The notes: generated by a model from the sequence alone, not told the origin. Shown: positions 37,601 to 51,042, counted from the stretch's first letter. The stretch: 61,518 nt of DNA from Zoogloea sp. (GCA_016720685.1 JADKKC010000024.1:1-61518); one strand, 5' to 3'. Program-made: numbers and translations.

Positions 37601-38202
37601 CCATTGCCGGGCTTTCCGTGGCTGCCGGTCTTACGGTTACGCGGGGCCGGCTGGGCGCTTATGTGCGCATCCTGAGGCAGTTCATCGACAGCGGCATGCC
37701 AGCCGGTTTGGTGGCAGCGCTTGAGGGCGCTGACATTCCCACGGCCCTGCGTGTCGTACATACCTTGAAGGGCACGGCCGGCACGGTGGGTGCCATGGGG
37801 CTGATGAATGCCGCCGCGGTGCTGGAGAGCGAGCTGAAAGGCGGCGATGGGGCGACGCCCTCCGCCGCGCAGCTCAGACGTGCGCGGGGCCTGCTGGGCG
37901 AATACACTACGCTGTGTGCTGCGCTGCGCAACGCCCTGCCGGTGGAGGAATCCCCCCGCGAGCACGCTGCGGCGCAGGCCATCGACTTGCGCCAGGCGCG
38001 CAGGCTGGCCGCTGAACTCGGCGCACTGCTTGCCGATTATGATTTGAACAGCGGAGCCCTTTTCCGTCGGAATGCGGCGCTGTTCAATGCCGCGCTCGGG
38101 CCACGGGCGGCAAACGTGGCCCGGCAGATCGAGGATTTCGATTTCGACCAGGCCATCCAGACCCTCAATGCGGCGGTGGCTGAATGGCCGGCGCCCGACT
38201 AA
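34666..38202 (+). CDS. Hybrid sensor histidine kinase (sensor-HAMP-PAS-HK-REC-REC-HPt)
   Basis: 1178 residues. Two helices (about 12-32 and 195-215) bracket a helical periplasmic sensor. HAMP and PAS (285-395, ITDLSGRIEYVNDAF) follow, then HisKA with FLANMSHEIRTPMNA (phospho-His near 440) and an HATPase domain with a G box GGTGLGLAISRRL. Two receivers are present: LLVDWQMPGMDG near 740 and LILMDIQMPVVDG near 870. The C-terminal HPt has VHTLKGTAGTVGA near 1030. It carries everything for an internal phosphorelay, whose final target would be a separate receiver such as the HD-GYP protein. Confidence 0.92.
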   Translation: MTKNPPRLLRFQLIFFVPVAIVVVLAGMLNLGSLQSLRQAHRQANLLQVDEMARIGLATRFNQEIAAVQRRVTTTLEQAATGKLDEGEVYRVHTEVVNRLARLAEDMPALQAAVDEGGQGSAVMADFEAYRNFIISATDLAAIDPRGGMRHAYQAASSYVALTEHTHAIAAAVSTAAATRGESQARLFEQHAVRIAVIGGVLVATLMACWFAFVAWTARRLSSITSALQSLADGNVDPPSMPLVEAIGASPRSVLRGMAEAVLAFRRTARAREAAQGALRKLSLVVEQTPTSVVITDLSGRIEYVNDAFVQQSGYTREEVIGSNPRMLKSGKTPAETYTTMWAELTAGRVWRGELVNRTRSGQERTEAVSISPLRQPDGSITHYVAIKDDITEQKRIGEELARHQDHLEQLVAERSAEVIVAMEAAEAASRSKSEFLANMSHEIRTPMNAIVGLTHLLSREIADVRHADRLAKIAAAAHHLLSLINDVLDLSKIEAGKLELEFTDFEVERVVGNVVTLIRDKAEARQVELVVDMRGIPAMLHGDGLRLQQILLNFAGNAVKFTERGNITLRAFVVRAEDDLLVVRFEVRDTGIGLTPEQQGQLFQSFRQADASITRKFGGTGLGLAISRRLADLMGGRIGVDSQIGEGSTFWVELPFSYSRAGVSPPRPDIETRGRRALVVDDLSDARDSLVDMLSRLHMEVDAVADGPTALAQVAEADAAGKPYTLLLVDWQMPGMDGIEVGRRLVALPLSRRPASLLVTSYPEALPQDTLAATGYFDVLAKPLSPSLLCDAVQNTLAGRHMTNHLLVTGEAEAALRRRGGARVLLVEDNAINQEVARDLLTDVGIDVDVAEDGQVAVDKARESAYDLILMDIQMPVVDGLAASRLIRAMPRHAATPILAMTANAFDEDRQRCHEAGMNDHVAKPVVPETLYRSLLQWLPARAPVVNAQAPVAGSADPADEAVPDAADDEALRQRLGAIAGLSVAAGLTVTRGRLGAYVRILRQFIDSGMPAGLVAALEGADIPTALRVVHTLKGTAGTVGAMGLMNAAAVLESELKGGDGATPSAAQLRRARGLLGEYTTLCAALRNALPVEESPREHAAAQAIDLRQARRLAAELGALLADYDLNSGALFRRNAALFNAALGPRAANVARQIEDFDFDQAIQTLNAAVAEWPAPD

Positions 38203-38214
38203 TGGAAGGTCGTC

Positions 38215-42201
<3,987 letters not shown>

Positions 42202-42204
<3 letters not shown>

Positions 42205-42218
42205 GCCCGCCGGGCTCA
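42202..42218. terminator. Palindrome spanning both stop codons of convergent kinase genes
   Basis: Perfect TGAGCCCG-C-CGGGCTCA. The forward gene's TGA is the left end and the reverse gene's TGA is the right end. Compact convergent terminator candidate without a T tract. Confidence 0.45.
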
Positions 42219-45200
42219 GGCGGGGTCTTGCAGGTGGTGAGCGATGTAGGCGTTGAGGCGTTGGTGGGCCAGTTCGAACTCGAAGTTGTCGATCGCCTCG
42301 CCGATCTGCCGCGCCTCGTCGGGCTGCAGGGCTTCCAGCAACGCGCCCTGGCTGCGCCAGCGCTTGACGCTCAGGATGTCGTCTTCTGCCAGCAGTACGC
42401 CCAGTTCGGCCACGAAGCGCCGGACTTCTTCCAGGCTCGCGCCCTTTGTGTCATGGGGCGGCGGGGGGCTGCCCGGCTGCTGCTGTGTCTGCGCGATGCC
42501 CTGAATGGCCACCCCGAGCACGGCCTCGAGTTCGTCGATCAGCGGCTGTAGCTGTGCATTCGTCTGGCCGTCGTGGAGTGCGGCTTCGAGCGTGCTGGCG
42601 CTGTGGGTGACCGCCAGCGCGCCGATCGAGGCAGCGCTGTCGCGCAGGGCGTGGATGAGGTGTCTGGCCTCGTCGTCCCGGCCGTCGGCCAGATATTGGC
42701 GCAGGTGTGCAGGATTGTTGCGGTGGGTTTTGGCGAACATGCCGATGACACGCCGGTAGCGCTCCAGGTTGCCGAGCATGCCGCGAAGTCCGTCGGCGAT
42801 GCTGAGCCCGGCGATGTCGGGCAGGGTGGCGGCCGGTGTGTCACGGGCGGCTTCGGGCGTCGCGCCGCTTCCGGGGGCGGCCGGGCGCCGGCAGCCAGCG
42901 CAGCAGGGCCTGGTAGAGCACGTCCGGGTCGACCGGCTTGGCCACGTGGTCGTTCATGCCGGCGGCCAGGCAGCGCTTGCGGTCTTCGTTGAAGGCGTTG
43001 GCGGTCATGGCCACAATGGGCACCGCGCCGACGCCAGGCTGGCCGCGGATGGCCGTGCTGGCTTCCAGGCCGCCCATGACCGGCATGCTGAGATCCATCA
43101 GGATCAGGTCGAAGTGGCCGTAGCGCGCCTTCTCCACGGCTTCGCGGCCATCCTGGGCGAGTTCCACTTCGAGGCCGGCGTCCGTGAGCAGTTCGTGGGT
43201 GATTTCCTGGTTGAGCGGATTGTCCTCGGCCAGCAGCACGCGACGGCCGGTGCAGGCGGCAAGCAGTTGTTCGGGGGTGATCGCCGGGGTGTCGGCCGCA
43301 TCCGCGCCGGTGTTTCGGGTTGGGCAGGGGGCGTCGTCGCTGGCGGGAGCCTGGCCGGTGCCCAGTCGCAGCCTGATCCAGAAGGTGCTGCCTGCGCCGG
43401 GCGTGCTGGTCACGCCGATTTCGCCACCCATGAGTTCGGTCAGGCGCTGGCTGATGGCGAGGCCGAGGCCCGTGCCACCATATTTGCGGGTGGTCGAGTT
43501 GTCGGCCTGCTCGAAGGCCTTGAACAGCGAGGCCTGCTGGTTTTCGTTCAGGCCGATACCCTGGTCTTCGACTTCCAGGTGCAGGCCCACGGCGCTGGCG
43601 TCGCTGGAGGGGAGCCGGCGTGCGCGCAGGCTGACCTGGCCGCGCTCGGAAAACTTGATCGCGTTGGACAGGAAGTTGACCATCACCTGCTCGATGCGCA
43701 CCGGGTCGCCGCGCAGCATGGCCGGCAGTTCCGGATCGATGGCGACGGTGAGCGTGAGGCCCTTCTGGCGGGCGCTCTCGCGGAGCAGGCCGGCGGCTTT
43801 GTCGAGGGTTTCGCGCAGCGGAAAGTCGATGGATTCGATGGTGATCTTGTCCGCCTCGATCTTCGACAGGTCGAGGATGTCGTTGATGATGCGCAGCAGG
43901 TGCCGCGCCGCGCCGCTGATCTTGGTGACGCGGTCGAGTTGCCGTGGCTCCCGGATTTCCCGGTTGAGCAGGTGTGACAGGCCGATGATGGCGTTCATCG
44001 GGGTGCGGATTTCGTGGCTCATGTTGGCCAGGAAGGCGCTCTTGGCGCGGTTGGCGCTTTCGGCCTCGTCGCGGGCCGCGGCCAGCTGGAAGGGTGCGCT
44101 GCTCGACAAGCTCGGCCAGGTGGTGGCGGTGCTGCGCCAGTTCGCTGTCGAGCTGCTTGCGTTCGGTGATGTCGCGGGCAAGGCACATGACGTAGATCCT
44201 GCCGCCCCATTCAACGCGGCTCGACTTGACCTCGGCCGGGTAGGTGCTGCCGTCCTTGCGCTTATGGACTGTTTCGAACTCGCCGCCTTGCGGCCGCGTG
44301 GTGCGCACCATGGCCAGCAATTGCTCCTTGGTGAACCGGGATTCCCAGTCCCAGACATGGAGCCGGGTCATCTCTTTGGTTGTGTAGCCCAGCATCGCCG
44401 CAAACTGCGGGTTGGCCTCGAAGACGCTGCCGTCATCGGCAAGGACAACGATGCCGTCACGGTCCATTTCAAACTGCGCGCGCCGGCGCGAGGCTTCTTC
44501 CTCGATCACTTTCTGGGCCTGTAGCCGGGCGCGCTTCTGGGCGCTCAGGGTGTCGAGGAGCTCGTTGAAGTGCCGGGCAAGCTGGGCGATCTCGTCGGTT
44601 TCGTCGTCGAGTCGTGTGCGGGCCTGGCCGTCGCCCAGGTGGATGGCGGTCATGGTCTCGGCCATGTTGGCCAGCCGGCGCGTGATGTTTCGCGCCCCGC
44701 GCAGGAAGGACAGCGACAGCGCCAGCATGGCGAGGGCCAGCAGGGCGGCGATGCTGCCGGTGAGCAGCCATTTTTCCTGCCGGAAGCGCTCTTCCGGGAA
44801 GCCCGTGTACAACATGCCGACCCGCGTGCCCTCGCCGTTCATGAGGGGGGCGTAGCCGGCGATCTGCCAGCTGTCCTCGACATAGGCGCGTTTGGCCCAT
44901 GGAATGCCCTTGTCGAGCACCTGCTCGCGCACCTCCGGGCTGGCGTGGGTGCCAATGGCGCGCTGGTTGTCCTGCCGGGTTACCGTCGTGGCGATGCGTA
45001 CATCGTCCAGCAGGATCGTCGTGGTTCCGCCGCGCTCTGCGAAATCGGAGTTGAGCGGAAAGACCACATCGCGTATGCGGTCGATCATCGGCAGGTTGTT
45101 GTTGAGCAGCACGCCGCCGATGAGGATTGCGTCCGGGTGGATGTTGGTGAGCGGGAAATGGGCCGCGGCATTGATCAGCAGGCCACGCTTCTCGCTGGGC

Positions 45201-45781
45201 GTGGCGTCGGGGCCGTCCTGATCGAGCCGGATCAGCGCCCGTTCGGCCAGCCGGGGCGACAGGGCCGCCAGTTCGTCGGCATCGAAGCGGGCATATTCGA
45301 CGGCTGCCACGCCGGCGTTGGCCTGTCGGTAGGCGAAGCTGGCCGGCAGCGTGCTGCCGGGGGCGAGGCCGGCGCTGGAGGCGATGACCCTTCCGTCCTG
45401 GGTGGCGATGATCAGGAAGTCGAGGCGGGCCGCGTCGGCGCGGGTCGCCAGCATCTGGTCGAGGGCGGGGGCGGCTTGCTGGGCCGCCTTTGGGCCGTGG
45501 GCGGCGAGCTGCCGGGGCAGGCTTTCCGAGCGGACGACTTCTTCGATGGTCTGCTGGGTCTGGGAGCGCAGCTGCTCCATGTAGTTGTGGGCGCTGGCGA
45601 GGTTGCTGCGTGCGTTGGTCTCGAGCAGGGCGTCGAAACGCTCGCCGCCGAAGTACATCAGGATGCCGAGGATGAGCGGAAAGGCGACGAGCAGCGGCGC
45701 CAGGCCCAGTGCCACCAACCGCAGGTGAAGGGAGGCGCGCCAGCGACCTGGACGAAAGAGAGGCATGAAGCGGATGTGCAT
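42216..45781 (-). CDS. Hybrid sensor histidine kinase with Cache-like sensor (Cache-HAMP-PAS-HK-REC-HPt), two frameshifts
   Basis: Corrected length about 1187 residues. Helix 1 (LRLVALGLAPLLVAFPLILGIL), a large periplasmic Cache-like domain (45-330), helix 2 near 337-358, HAMP, PAS (FEMDRDGIVVLADDGS), HisKA FLANMSHEIRTPMNA near 583, HATPase with GGTGLGLAISQRL, one receiver (LILMDLSMPVMGG) and an HPt. Extra bases in C runs near 44095 and 42873 break the frame between PAS and HisKA and between REC and HPt. Removing them gives VEQRTFQLAAARDEAE and PGSGATPEAARD. The HPt reads HALRDSAASIGA, keeping the His but not the usual LKG. It faces the other kinases and shares their terminator. Confidence 0.87.
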
Positions 45782-46075
45782 GGAGAAAGTCCGCGCCGGG
45801 TTGTATGGCCTCTACGGGTTCGGCTGCCCGCCTTGAGCGGGGCATGGGCCAAGTGTGACAATGATTCACCAAAAATTGCAATTTTGATTGTATCGCTGCG
45901 AAATGAAAATAATTCAGGCTTGCGACGGAGTTTGATTTTTCTCACACCCCACGCGCGGTCCCCCGGTTTTGGGGCTGGGCTCAAGGTGGCGCGTTTTCTT
46001 GCCGTTAATCCGCGGGTTGCCCCGGTTTTAGACTGAACAGACGGAAGAAGTGGAAAGGGGGCGTGGCTGTGCGGG

Positions 46076-46617
46076 GGTTTCATCGGTGGTCTGTCCGACC
46101 GCAATTCCGACAACGGGCAGGCCGGCCAACATGGCGTGATCCTGGCCGCCGAAATGCCCAACGAATCGTGGCCCTGCGTGGATTTCAGCGATGTGGTGGG
46201 TAATATGCTGAAGGGGCAGCCGGACGGCCTGCTCTTTGTTGCCGGCGGCATCGACGTGGCGCGGCTGGCCCGGCAATCCCGCAGGCAGGCGCCGAAGCTG
46301 CCGATTTCGGCGTCCGAATGGGCTGGCACCGAGCAGTTGAGCGAACTGGGCGGCAAGGTGGTGGATGGGTTGGTGATCGTCCAGAATTACAAGCGCGACG
46401 ACGATTCGCCGCGTTTTCGGGCGTTCCGTGAGGCCTATTTCAAGCGCTACCAGAAAGATCCGGGATACAGTTCCGTGTCGGCCTACGATGCGGCAACGGT
46501 GCTGCGTTACGGACCCTACCAGGGGCTGCAGCAGATCGTTTTTGATGCCAAGGCGATACGCGGCGCCAGGTTTTTTTGACCGGGATCAGCGAGGGGCGCT
46601 TCGTGTTGATCAAGTGA
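46076..46617 (+). pseudogene. Remnant of an ABC-type periplasmic ligand-binding protein (Leu/Ile/Val-binding fold)
   Basis: Starts abruptly inside the fold (GFIGGLSDRNSDNGQAGQHG then VILAAEM), jumps straight to the second lobe (DFSDVVGNMLKGQPDGLLFV, SEWAGTEQLSELGGKVVDGL), and continues to the C-terminus. About 100 residues of the middle and the signal peptide are missing, and a frame break near 46552 precedes the natural tail DTRRQVFLTGISEGRFVLIK. Both truncation and internal deletion point to real decay, not only sequencing error. It lies just before the hemerythrin kinase and may once have been its ligand-binding partner. Confidence 0.75.
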
Positions 46618-46653
46618 TACACCACAACCCTTAGGCGCCGTGGAACGAGAGCA

Positions 46654-48441
46654 ATGATCGACACCATCGAAATTTTTCCCTGGAATGCCAATTTCGAGAC
46701 AGGGATTGCCGAGATCGACATCCAGCACAAGCGGCTGGTCGAACTGCTCAACCTGCTGGTCAGCCACCTGACCCAGCAGAGCGAGGCACCGCTGCTGAAC
46801 GAGATTTTTGATCAGCTCAAGAACTACGCCGTCGTTCATTTTGCAACCGAGGAAGCCGTCTGGCACGAGGCCTTTGCCGGTGACGCATGGGAAACCGGGC
46901 ACCAGGCCGGCCACGCCGGCTTTGTCGAAGAGGTGCTGCGGCTGAAGGCCGAGGAGGGCGAAAAGTCCATCGAGGACGTGATCGAGGACATCGTGGGCTT
47001 TCTCACCCACTGGCTGGCCCTGCACATCATCGAATCCGACAAGCGCATGGCCAAGGCCGTGCTGGCCATGCGCGACGGCGCGTCGATCGAGGCCGCCAAG
47101 AAAATTGCCGACGAACAGATGTCCGGCGCCACCCGGGCCATGGTTGAAACCGTGATGGTGATGTACGACAAGCTGGCCAACCGAACCCTGCAGCTGACCC
47201 GCGAAATCAACGGCCGCCGGCGTGCCGAGCGCGAACTGATGCGCGCCCACGCGGCCTTGCGCAAGGCCAAGGACGAAGCCGAGGCGGCCAACCGCGCCAA
47301 ATCCGATTTTCTGGCCAGCATGAGCCACGAAATCCGCACCCCGATGAGCACCATCGCCGGCGTGGTTCAGCTGCTGCGGCGCGAAGGGCTGCCGCCCCGC
47401 CAGGCAGAACACCTCAACCGGCTGCAGGATGCCTCGCAGCACCTGCTGTCGATCATCAACGACATCCTGGATCTGTCGAAGATCGAGGCCGACAAGCTCC
47501 GCCTCGAAGAAGTCCAGCTCGATGTGGGCGAACTCGTCAGCGGTGTCGCATCGATGCTGCAAGACACCGTCCGGGCCAAGGGGCTGGCGCTGAAGCTCGA
47601 TATCGGCCCGCTGCCGGCGGGCCTGATCGGTGACGCGACGCGGCTTCGGCAGGCGCTGCTCAACTACGCCTCCAACGCGGTCAAGTTCACCGCCGAGGGC
47701 GGCGTCACCCTGCGCGTTCGCCTGGAAGAAGACGGGTTGGACAGCGTGCTGCTGCGCTTCGATGTCGTCGATAGCGGCATCGGCATCGCCCGCGATTCGC
47801 TGGCCCGGCTGTTTTCGAGTTTCGAGCAGGCCGAGGCCGACACCACCCGCAAGTACGGCGGCACCGGCCTGGGCCTGGTGATTACCCGCAAGCTCGCCGG
47901 GTTGATGGGGGGCGAGACGGGGGCCGAGAGCGAACCGGGCGTTGGCAGCACTTTCTGGCTGACCGCGCGGCTCAAGAAGGGAGAGGCGGCGGCCGGGCCG
48001 GCCTCCCCGGCTGCACCGGAATTGGCGGAAACCATCCTGTGCCGTGATTTCAATGGGTTTGCCGTGCTGCTCGTCGAGGACAACGAGATCAACCGCGAGA
48101 TTGCCGTGGACCTGCTCGGCGAGGTCGCCCTGGCCGTCGATACGGCTGCCGACGGCATCGAGGCTGTGGCCATGGCCCGGAGCAAGGACTACGCGCTGAT
48201 CCTGATGGACATGCAGATGCCGCGCATGGATGGCCTCGAGGCGACGCGCCTGATCCGCCAGTTGCCGGGCGGGCGCCGCGTGCCGATTCTGGCGATGACG
48301 GCCAACGTCTTCGCCGAGGATCGCGCCCGTTGCCTGGCGGCGGGCATGGACGACTTCGTCACCAAGCCGGTCGACCCGGACGTGCTTTTTGCCACCCTGG
48401 TCCGCTGGCTGCGGCCGTCGGCTGAGCCGCAGCCCGGCTGA
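46654..48441 (+). CDS. Hemerythrin-histidine kinase-receiver hybrid (O2/redox sensor)
   Basis: 595 residues, soluble. An N-terminal bacteriohemerythrin domain (12-135) has the di-iron ligand pattern: His in IDIQHKRLVEL, HFATEE, HQAGH and HIIESD. A helical linker precedes HisKA (FLASMSHEIRTPMS near 217), HATPase (GGTGLGLVITRKL) and a C-terminal receiver (LILMDMQMPRMDG near 530). There is no HPt, unlike the other three kinases. Di-iron hemerythrin fused to a kinase implies sensing of oxygen, NO or redox state in the cytoplasm. Confidence 0.92.
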   Translation: MIDTIEIFPWNANFETGIAEIDIQHKRLVELLNLLVSHLTQQSEAPLLNEIFDQLKNYAVVHFATEEAVWHEAFAGDAWETGHQAGHAGFVEEVLRLKAEEGEKSIEDVIEDIVGFLTHWLALHIIESDKRMAKAVLAMRDGASIEAAKKIADEQMSGATRAMVETVMVMYDKLANRTLQLTREINGRRRAERELMRAHAALRKAKDEAEAANRAKSDFLASMSHEIRTPMSTIAGVVQLLRREGLPPRQAEHLNRLQDASQHLLSIINDILDLSKIEADKLRLEEVQLDVGELVSGVASMLQDTVRAKGLALKLDIGPLPAGLIGDATRLRQALLNYASNAVKFTAEGGVTLRVRLEEDGLDSVLLRFDVVDSGIGIARDSLARLFSSFEQAEADTTRKYGGTGLGLVITRKLAGLMGGETGAESEPGVGSTFWLTARLKKGEAAAGPASPAAPELAETILCRDFNGFAVLLVEDNEINREIAVDLLGEVALAVDTAADGIEAVAMARSKDYALILMDMQMPRMDGLEATRLIRQLPGGRRVPILAMTANVFAEDRARCLAAGMDDFVTKPVDPDVLFATLVRWLRPSAEPQPG

Positions 48442-48799
48442 TCAAGAATCGTCCGAAGCGGACGTAATAAGTCTGTCCGAGGGAACGCCCCGTTCCAGGT
48501 ACATGACGTATTACGCCCACCATGCTCAAAAAATTCACCCTGACCCTGCCGGGCTGAGCTGTGTGGTCGCTATTCAATGACCGGGTTGATGAGTCCTCCC
48601 GGAGGCTGTTCCGACAAGGAATGGTCACGGATGATTTTGTAGGGGCGACTTCAGTCGCCCCCGGCGCGTTGAATCATCGACATGCCGCATATCAGAGTCC
48701 GCGGGCGACTGAAGTCGCCCCCACAGTCTGCCGCGCCGCCGCCGCTGCAAAAGGGACGGCTATCAACCCGGCTCAAGAACGCCGCAGGCCAATACCGGG
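48442..48799. other. 358-bp intergenic region with REPIN-like repeat
   Basis: Between the hemerythrin kinase and the convergent bacteriohemerythrin gene. The only structure seen is the inverted repeat pair annotated separately. No convincing ORF. Confidence 0.7.
48638..48725. repeat. REPIN-like pair of inverted REP palindromes
   Basis: The left arm TGTAGGGGCGACTTCAGTC at 48638 continues to GCCCCC and is itself a hairpin (GGGCGACT/AGTCGCCC). The right arm at 48701-48725 is the inverse copy, reading TGTGGGGGCGACTTCAGTC on the reverse strand. Spacing between arms is about 36 bases. This is the form of REP elements (TGTAGGAGCGACTTCAGTCGC type) mobilised by RAYT transposases in gammaproteobacteria and some betaproteobacteria. 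No RAYT gene is in this window. Confidence 0.8.
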
Positions 48800-49243
48800 T
48801 CAGCGTTCGACGTTGAGATTGCGGCGCAGCACCACCGGCACGCCGCCGAGTTTCTTCTTGGCCATCCACTGCGCCAGCGCCGAATCCAGGTAGTCGGCGT
48901 GGCTCGGAAACCAGCGCGCCAGCTCACCGGCAAATTCGCGGCCGATTTCCACGTCGCCGGCCTTGACCAGATCTTCCACCTGGTGGGCCGAATTCATCAC
49001 CGCGTCATGGTCGTCGATGTGGCAATCGCGGGGCGGAAAGTCGGTCTCCTCCATCCACGTTTTTTCCTGGCCAAAATGCGCCTCGGCATGCTCGATGAAC
49101 GCGCGCATGGAGGCGGCCATGTCGGCGTCGGCGCAGGTCAGCAGGCGGTCGACGATCTCGACGAATTCCCGGTGGGTATCGTCCATCGCCTCGTAGCCGA
49201 GCAAAAATGCGTCGGTCCACGGCAAACCCTGTTGGTCGGTCAT
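48800..49243 (-). CDS. Bacteriohemerythrin (single domain)
   Basis: 147 residues with all di-iron ligand positions: His in MDDTHREFVEI, HFGQE, CHIDDHD (HxxxH), and HADYLD. Such proteins bind O2 reversibly and may store or deliver oxygen, or scavenge NO. It converges with the hemerythrin-kinase gene, giving two hemerythrins around the repeat element, and is divergent from the MFS gene. Confidence 0.9.
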   Translation of the reverse strand: MTDQQGLPWTDAFLLGYEAMDDTHREFVEIVDRLLTCADADMAASMRAFIEHAEAHFGQEKTWMEETDFPPRDCHIDDHDAVMNSAHQVEDLVKAGDVEIGREFAGELARWFPSHADYLDSALAQWMAKKKLGGVPVVLRRNLNVER

Positions 49244-49404
49244 TTTGTGTTTACTCCTGGCATGTCATTCTTTCGCCCAGCCTGTCCGGGGGCGGTGCGC
49301 GGCGTAGGATAACCCGAGTCCCCGCCTGCGGGTATTGTTCGTATTTCGATAGCAATCAGCGCAATTGGCGTGCCTGGAAAAATAATGACCCGTGGATTCT
49401 CCGT

Positions 49405-50607
49405 ATGACACCCCCTCGTCCGAACGCGCCCGCCAGCGCCCGTTTGCCGCCCGGCATCTGGGCGCTGGGCTTTGTTTCGATGCTGATGGATATTTCCTCC
49501 GAGATGATCCACGCGCTGCTGCCGCTCTACATGGTCGGGGCGCTGGGCGCCTCGACGCTGGCGGTCGGCCTCATCGAAGGCATCGCCGAGGCCACGGCGT
49601 CGATCACCAAGGTGTTCTCTGGCGCGTTGTCCGACAAGCTTGGCAAGAGGAAGCTGTTGGCGGCCATCGGCTATGGTCTGGCGGCCTGCTCCAAGCCGGT
49701 CTTTCCGCTGGCGGGCAGCCTTGGCTGGGTGGTGGCGGCGCGCTTTGTGGACCGCATCGGCAAGGGTATCCGCGGCGCCCCGCGGGACGCCCTCATCGCC
49801 GACCTGGCGCCGCCGGGCTTGCGCGGCGCGGCCTTCGGCCTGCGCCAGTCCCTCGACACCGCCGGCGCCTTCATGGGGCCGCTCATCGCCATCGGGCTGA
49901 TGGCGCTGTTCGACGACGACATCCGGCGGGTTTTCGGGTGGGCGGTGCTGCCGGCCGTCGCCGCCTTTGCGCTGATCGTCCTGGCGGTGCACGACGCCCC
50001 CCATCGGGCGGCCGACACGCCCCGCGCACCGCTGTCGCGGGCCGAACTGGCGAAGCTGCCGGCGGCCTACTGGTGGGTGGTCGGGGTGTCGGCGGTGTTC
50101 ACGGTGGCACGCTTCAGCGAGGCTTTTCTGGTGCTGCGGGCGCAGGAGCTGGGCGTGGCGCTGATGCTGATTCCGGCGGTGCTGGTGCTCATGAACGTGG
50201 TGTATTCGCTGACCTCCTACCCGGTGGGCTTGCTGGCCGACCGGGTTCATCGCGGCACCCTGCTGGCGCTGGGTTTTGCCGTGCTGGTGGCGGCCGACCT
50301 GGTGCTGGCGCTGGTCGGCGGCATCCCCGGCCTGGCGCTCGGCGTGGCCCTGTGGGGCCTGCACATGGGCATGACCCAGGGCCTGCTGGCGGCACTGGTG
50401 GCGGATGTGGCGCCGGCAACGCTGCGCGGCACGGCCTTTGGCGTTTTCAACCTGGTGGGCGGCGTGGCGCTGCTGGTGGCCAGCGTGCTGGCCGGCGGGT
50501 TGTGGGATGCCTTCGGTTCGCAGGCCACCTTTTTCTGCGGCGCAGCCTTTGCAGCGCTGGCCCTCGTTGGTCTCGCCCTGCTGCGCCACCGGGTAGCGCT
50601 GCGCTGA
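49405..50607 (+). CDS. Major facilitator superfamily transporter
   Basis: 400 residues, about 12 helices. The MFS motif A-like loop is SGALSDKLGKRK between helices 2 and 3, and RFVDRIGKGIRGAPRDALIADL matches the drug/metal-type MFS group with a KGIRGAPRD signature. Substrate is unknown. The start ATG at 49405 gives MTPPRPNAPASARLPPG before helix 1. It precedes the copper RiPP operon by about 100 bases, but a separate promoter is likely. Confidence 0.85.
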   Translation: MTPPRPNAPASARLPPGIWALGFVSMLMDISSEMIHALLPLYMVGALGASTLAVGLIEGIAEATASITKVFSGALSDKLGKRKLLAAIGYGLAACSKPVFPLAGSLGWVVAARFVDRIGKGIRGAPRDALIADLAPPGLRGAAFGLRQSLDTAGAFMGPLIAIGLMALFDDDIRRVFGWAVLPAVAAFALIVLAVHDAPHRAADTPRAPLSRAELAKLPAAYWWVVGVSAVFTVARFSEAFLVLRAQELGVALMLIPAVLVLMNVVYSLTSYPVGLLADRVHRGTLLALGFAVLVAADLVLALVGGIPGLALGVALWGLHMGMTQGLLAALVADVAPATLRGTAFGVFNLVGGVALLVASVLAGGLWDAFGSQATFFCGAAFAALALVGLALLRHRVALR

Positions 50608-50711
50608 AATATTTTTGGCCGGCCCTGTAATAAACCCGGGTTGTCGACGACTATTCGTCAGCACCTTCCATCCGGAACGGCGCCCATGCTGACCCAACGG
50701 AGATGACATTC

Positions 50712-51026
50712 ATGAAAAAAACTGCTGCGATCACCGCCGTGCTGGCCTCCACCTTTGCCCTCGGCTCCGCCGCCCAGGCCGGCGACAACCCCTTTGCGGC
50801 CACCGCCTTGCCGGCGGGCTACCAGCTCGCCCAGGCCGACACCCAGCCGATGGGCGACAAGGCCACGGACGACAAAATGCCCGGCAAGATGGGTGAGGCC
50901 AAATGCGGCAGCGGCAAGAAAGCCGCCGGCAAGAAGGCGGACGGCCGCTGTGGGAGCAAAAAGGCGGACGCCAAGTGCGGCGCCGACAAAAAAATGGACG
51001 CCAAGTGCGGTGGCGCCAAAAAGTAA
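50712..51026 (+). CDS. bufA: Bufferin/HvfA-like copper-binding RiPP precursor
   Basis: 104 residues: Sec signal peptide (KKTAAITAVLASTFALGSAAQA) and then a core rich in Lys/Gly/Ala with four evenly spaced Cys in EAKCG, DGRCG, DAKCG and DAKCG. The motif follows the EGKCG pattern of HvfA/bufferin precursors, whose Cys are converted to oxazolone- or thiooxazole-type groups that bind Cu(I). GGAG lies 11 bases before the ATG at 50712; an ATG nine bases earlier is too close to it. The DUF692 and DUF2063 genes follow, as in known clusters. Modification here is inferred. Confidence 0.82.
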   Translation: MKKTAAITAVLASTFALGSAAQAGDNPFAATALPAGYQLAQADTQPMGDKATDDKMPGKMGEAKCGSGKKAAGKKADGRCGSKKADAKCGADKKMDAKCGGAKK

Positions 51027-51042
51027 TCCCCTGATTCCGGCG

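Noticed and set aside
50626..50660. ECF promoter before bufA (TGTAATAAA ... CGACGACTATTCGTC)
   Set aside because: Elements resemble ECF -35/-10 boxes, but the spacing does not settle on a standard 15-17 bases, so it is not listed as a promoter.
49240..50709. Reverse frame of 489 codons opposite the MFS gene
   Set aside because: His/Gln/Arg-rich mirror of a 12-helix transporter.
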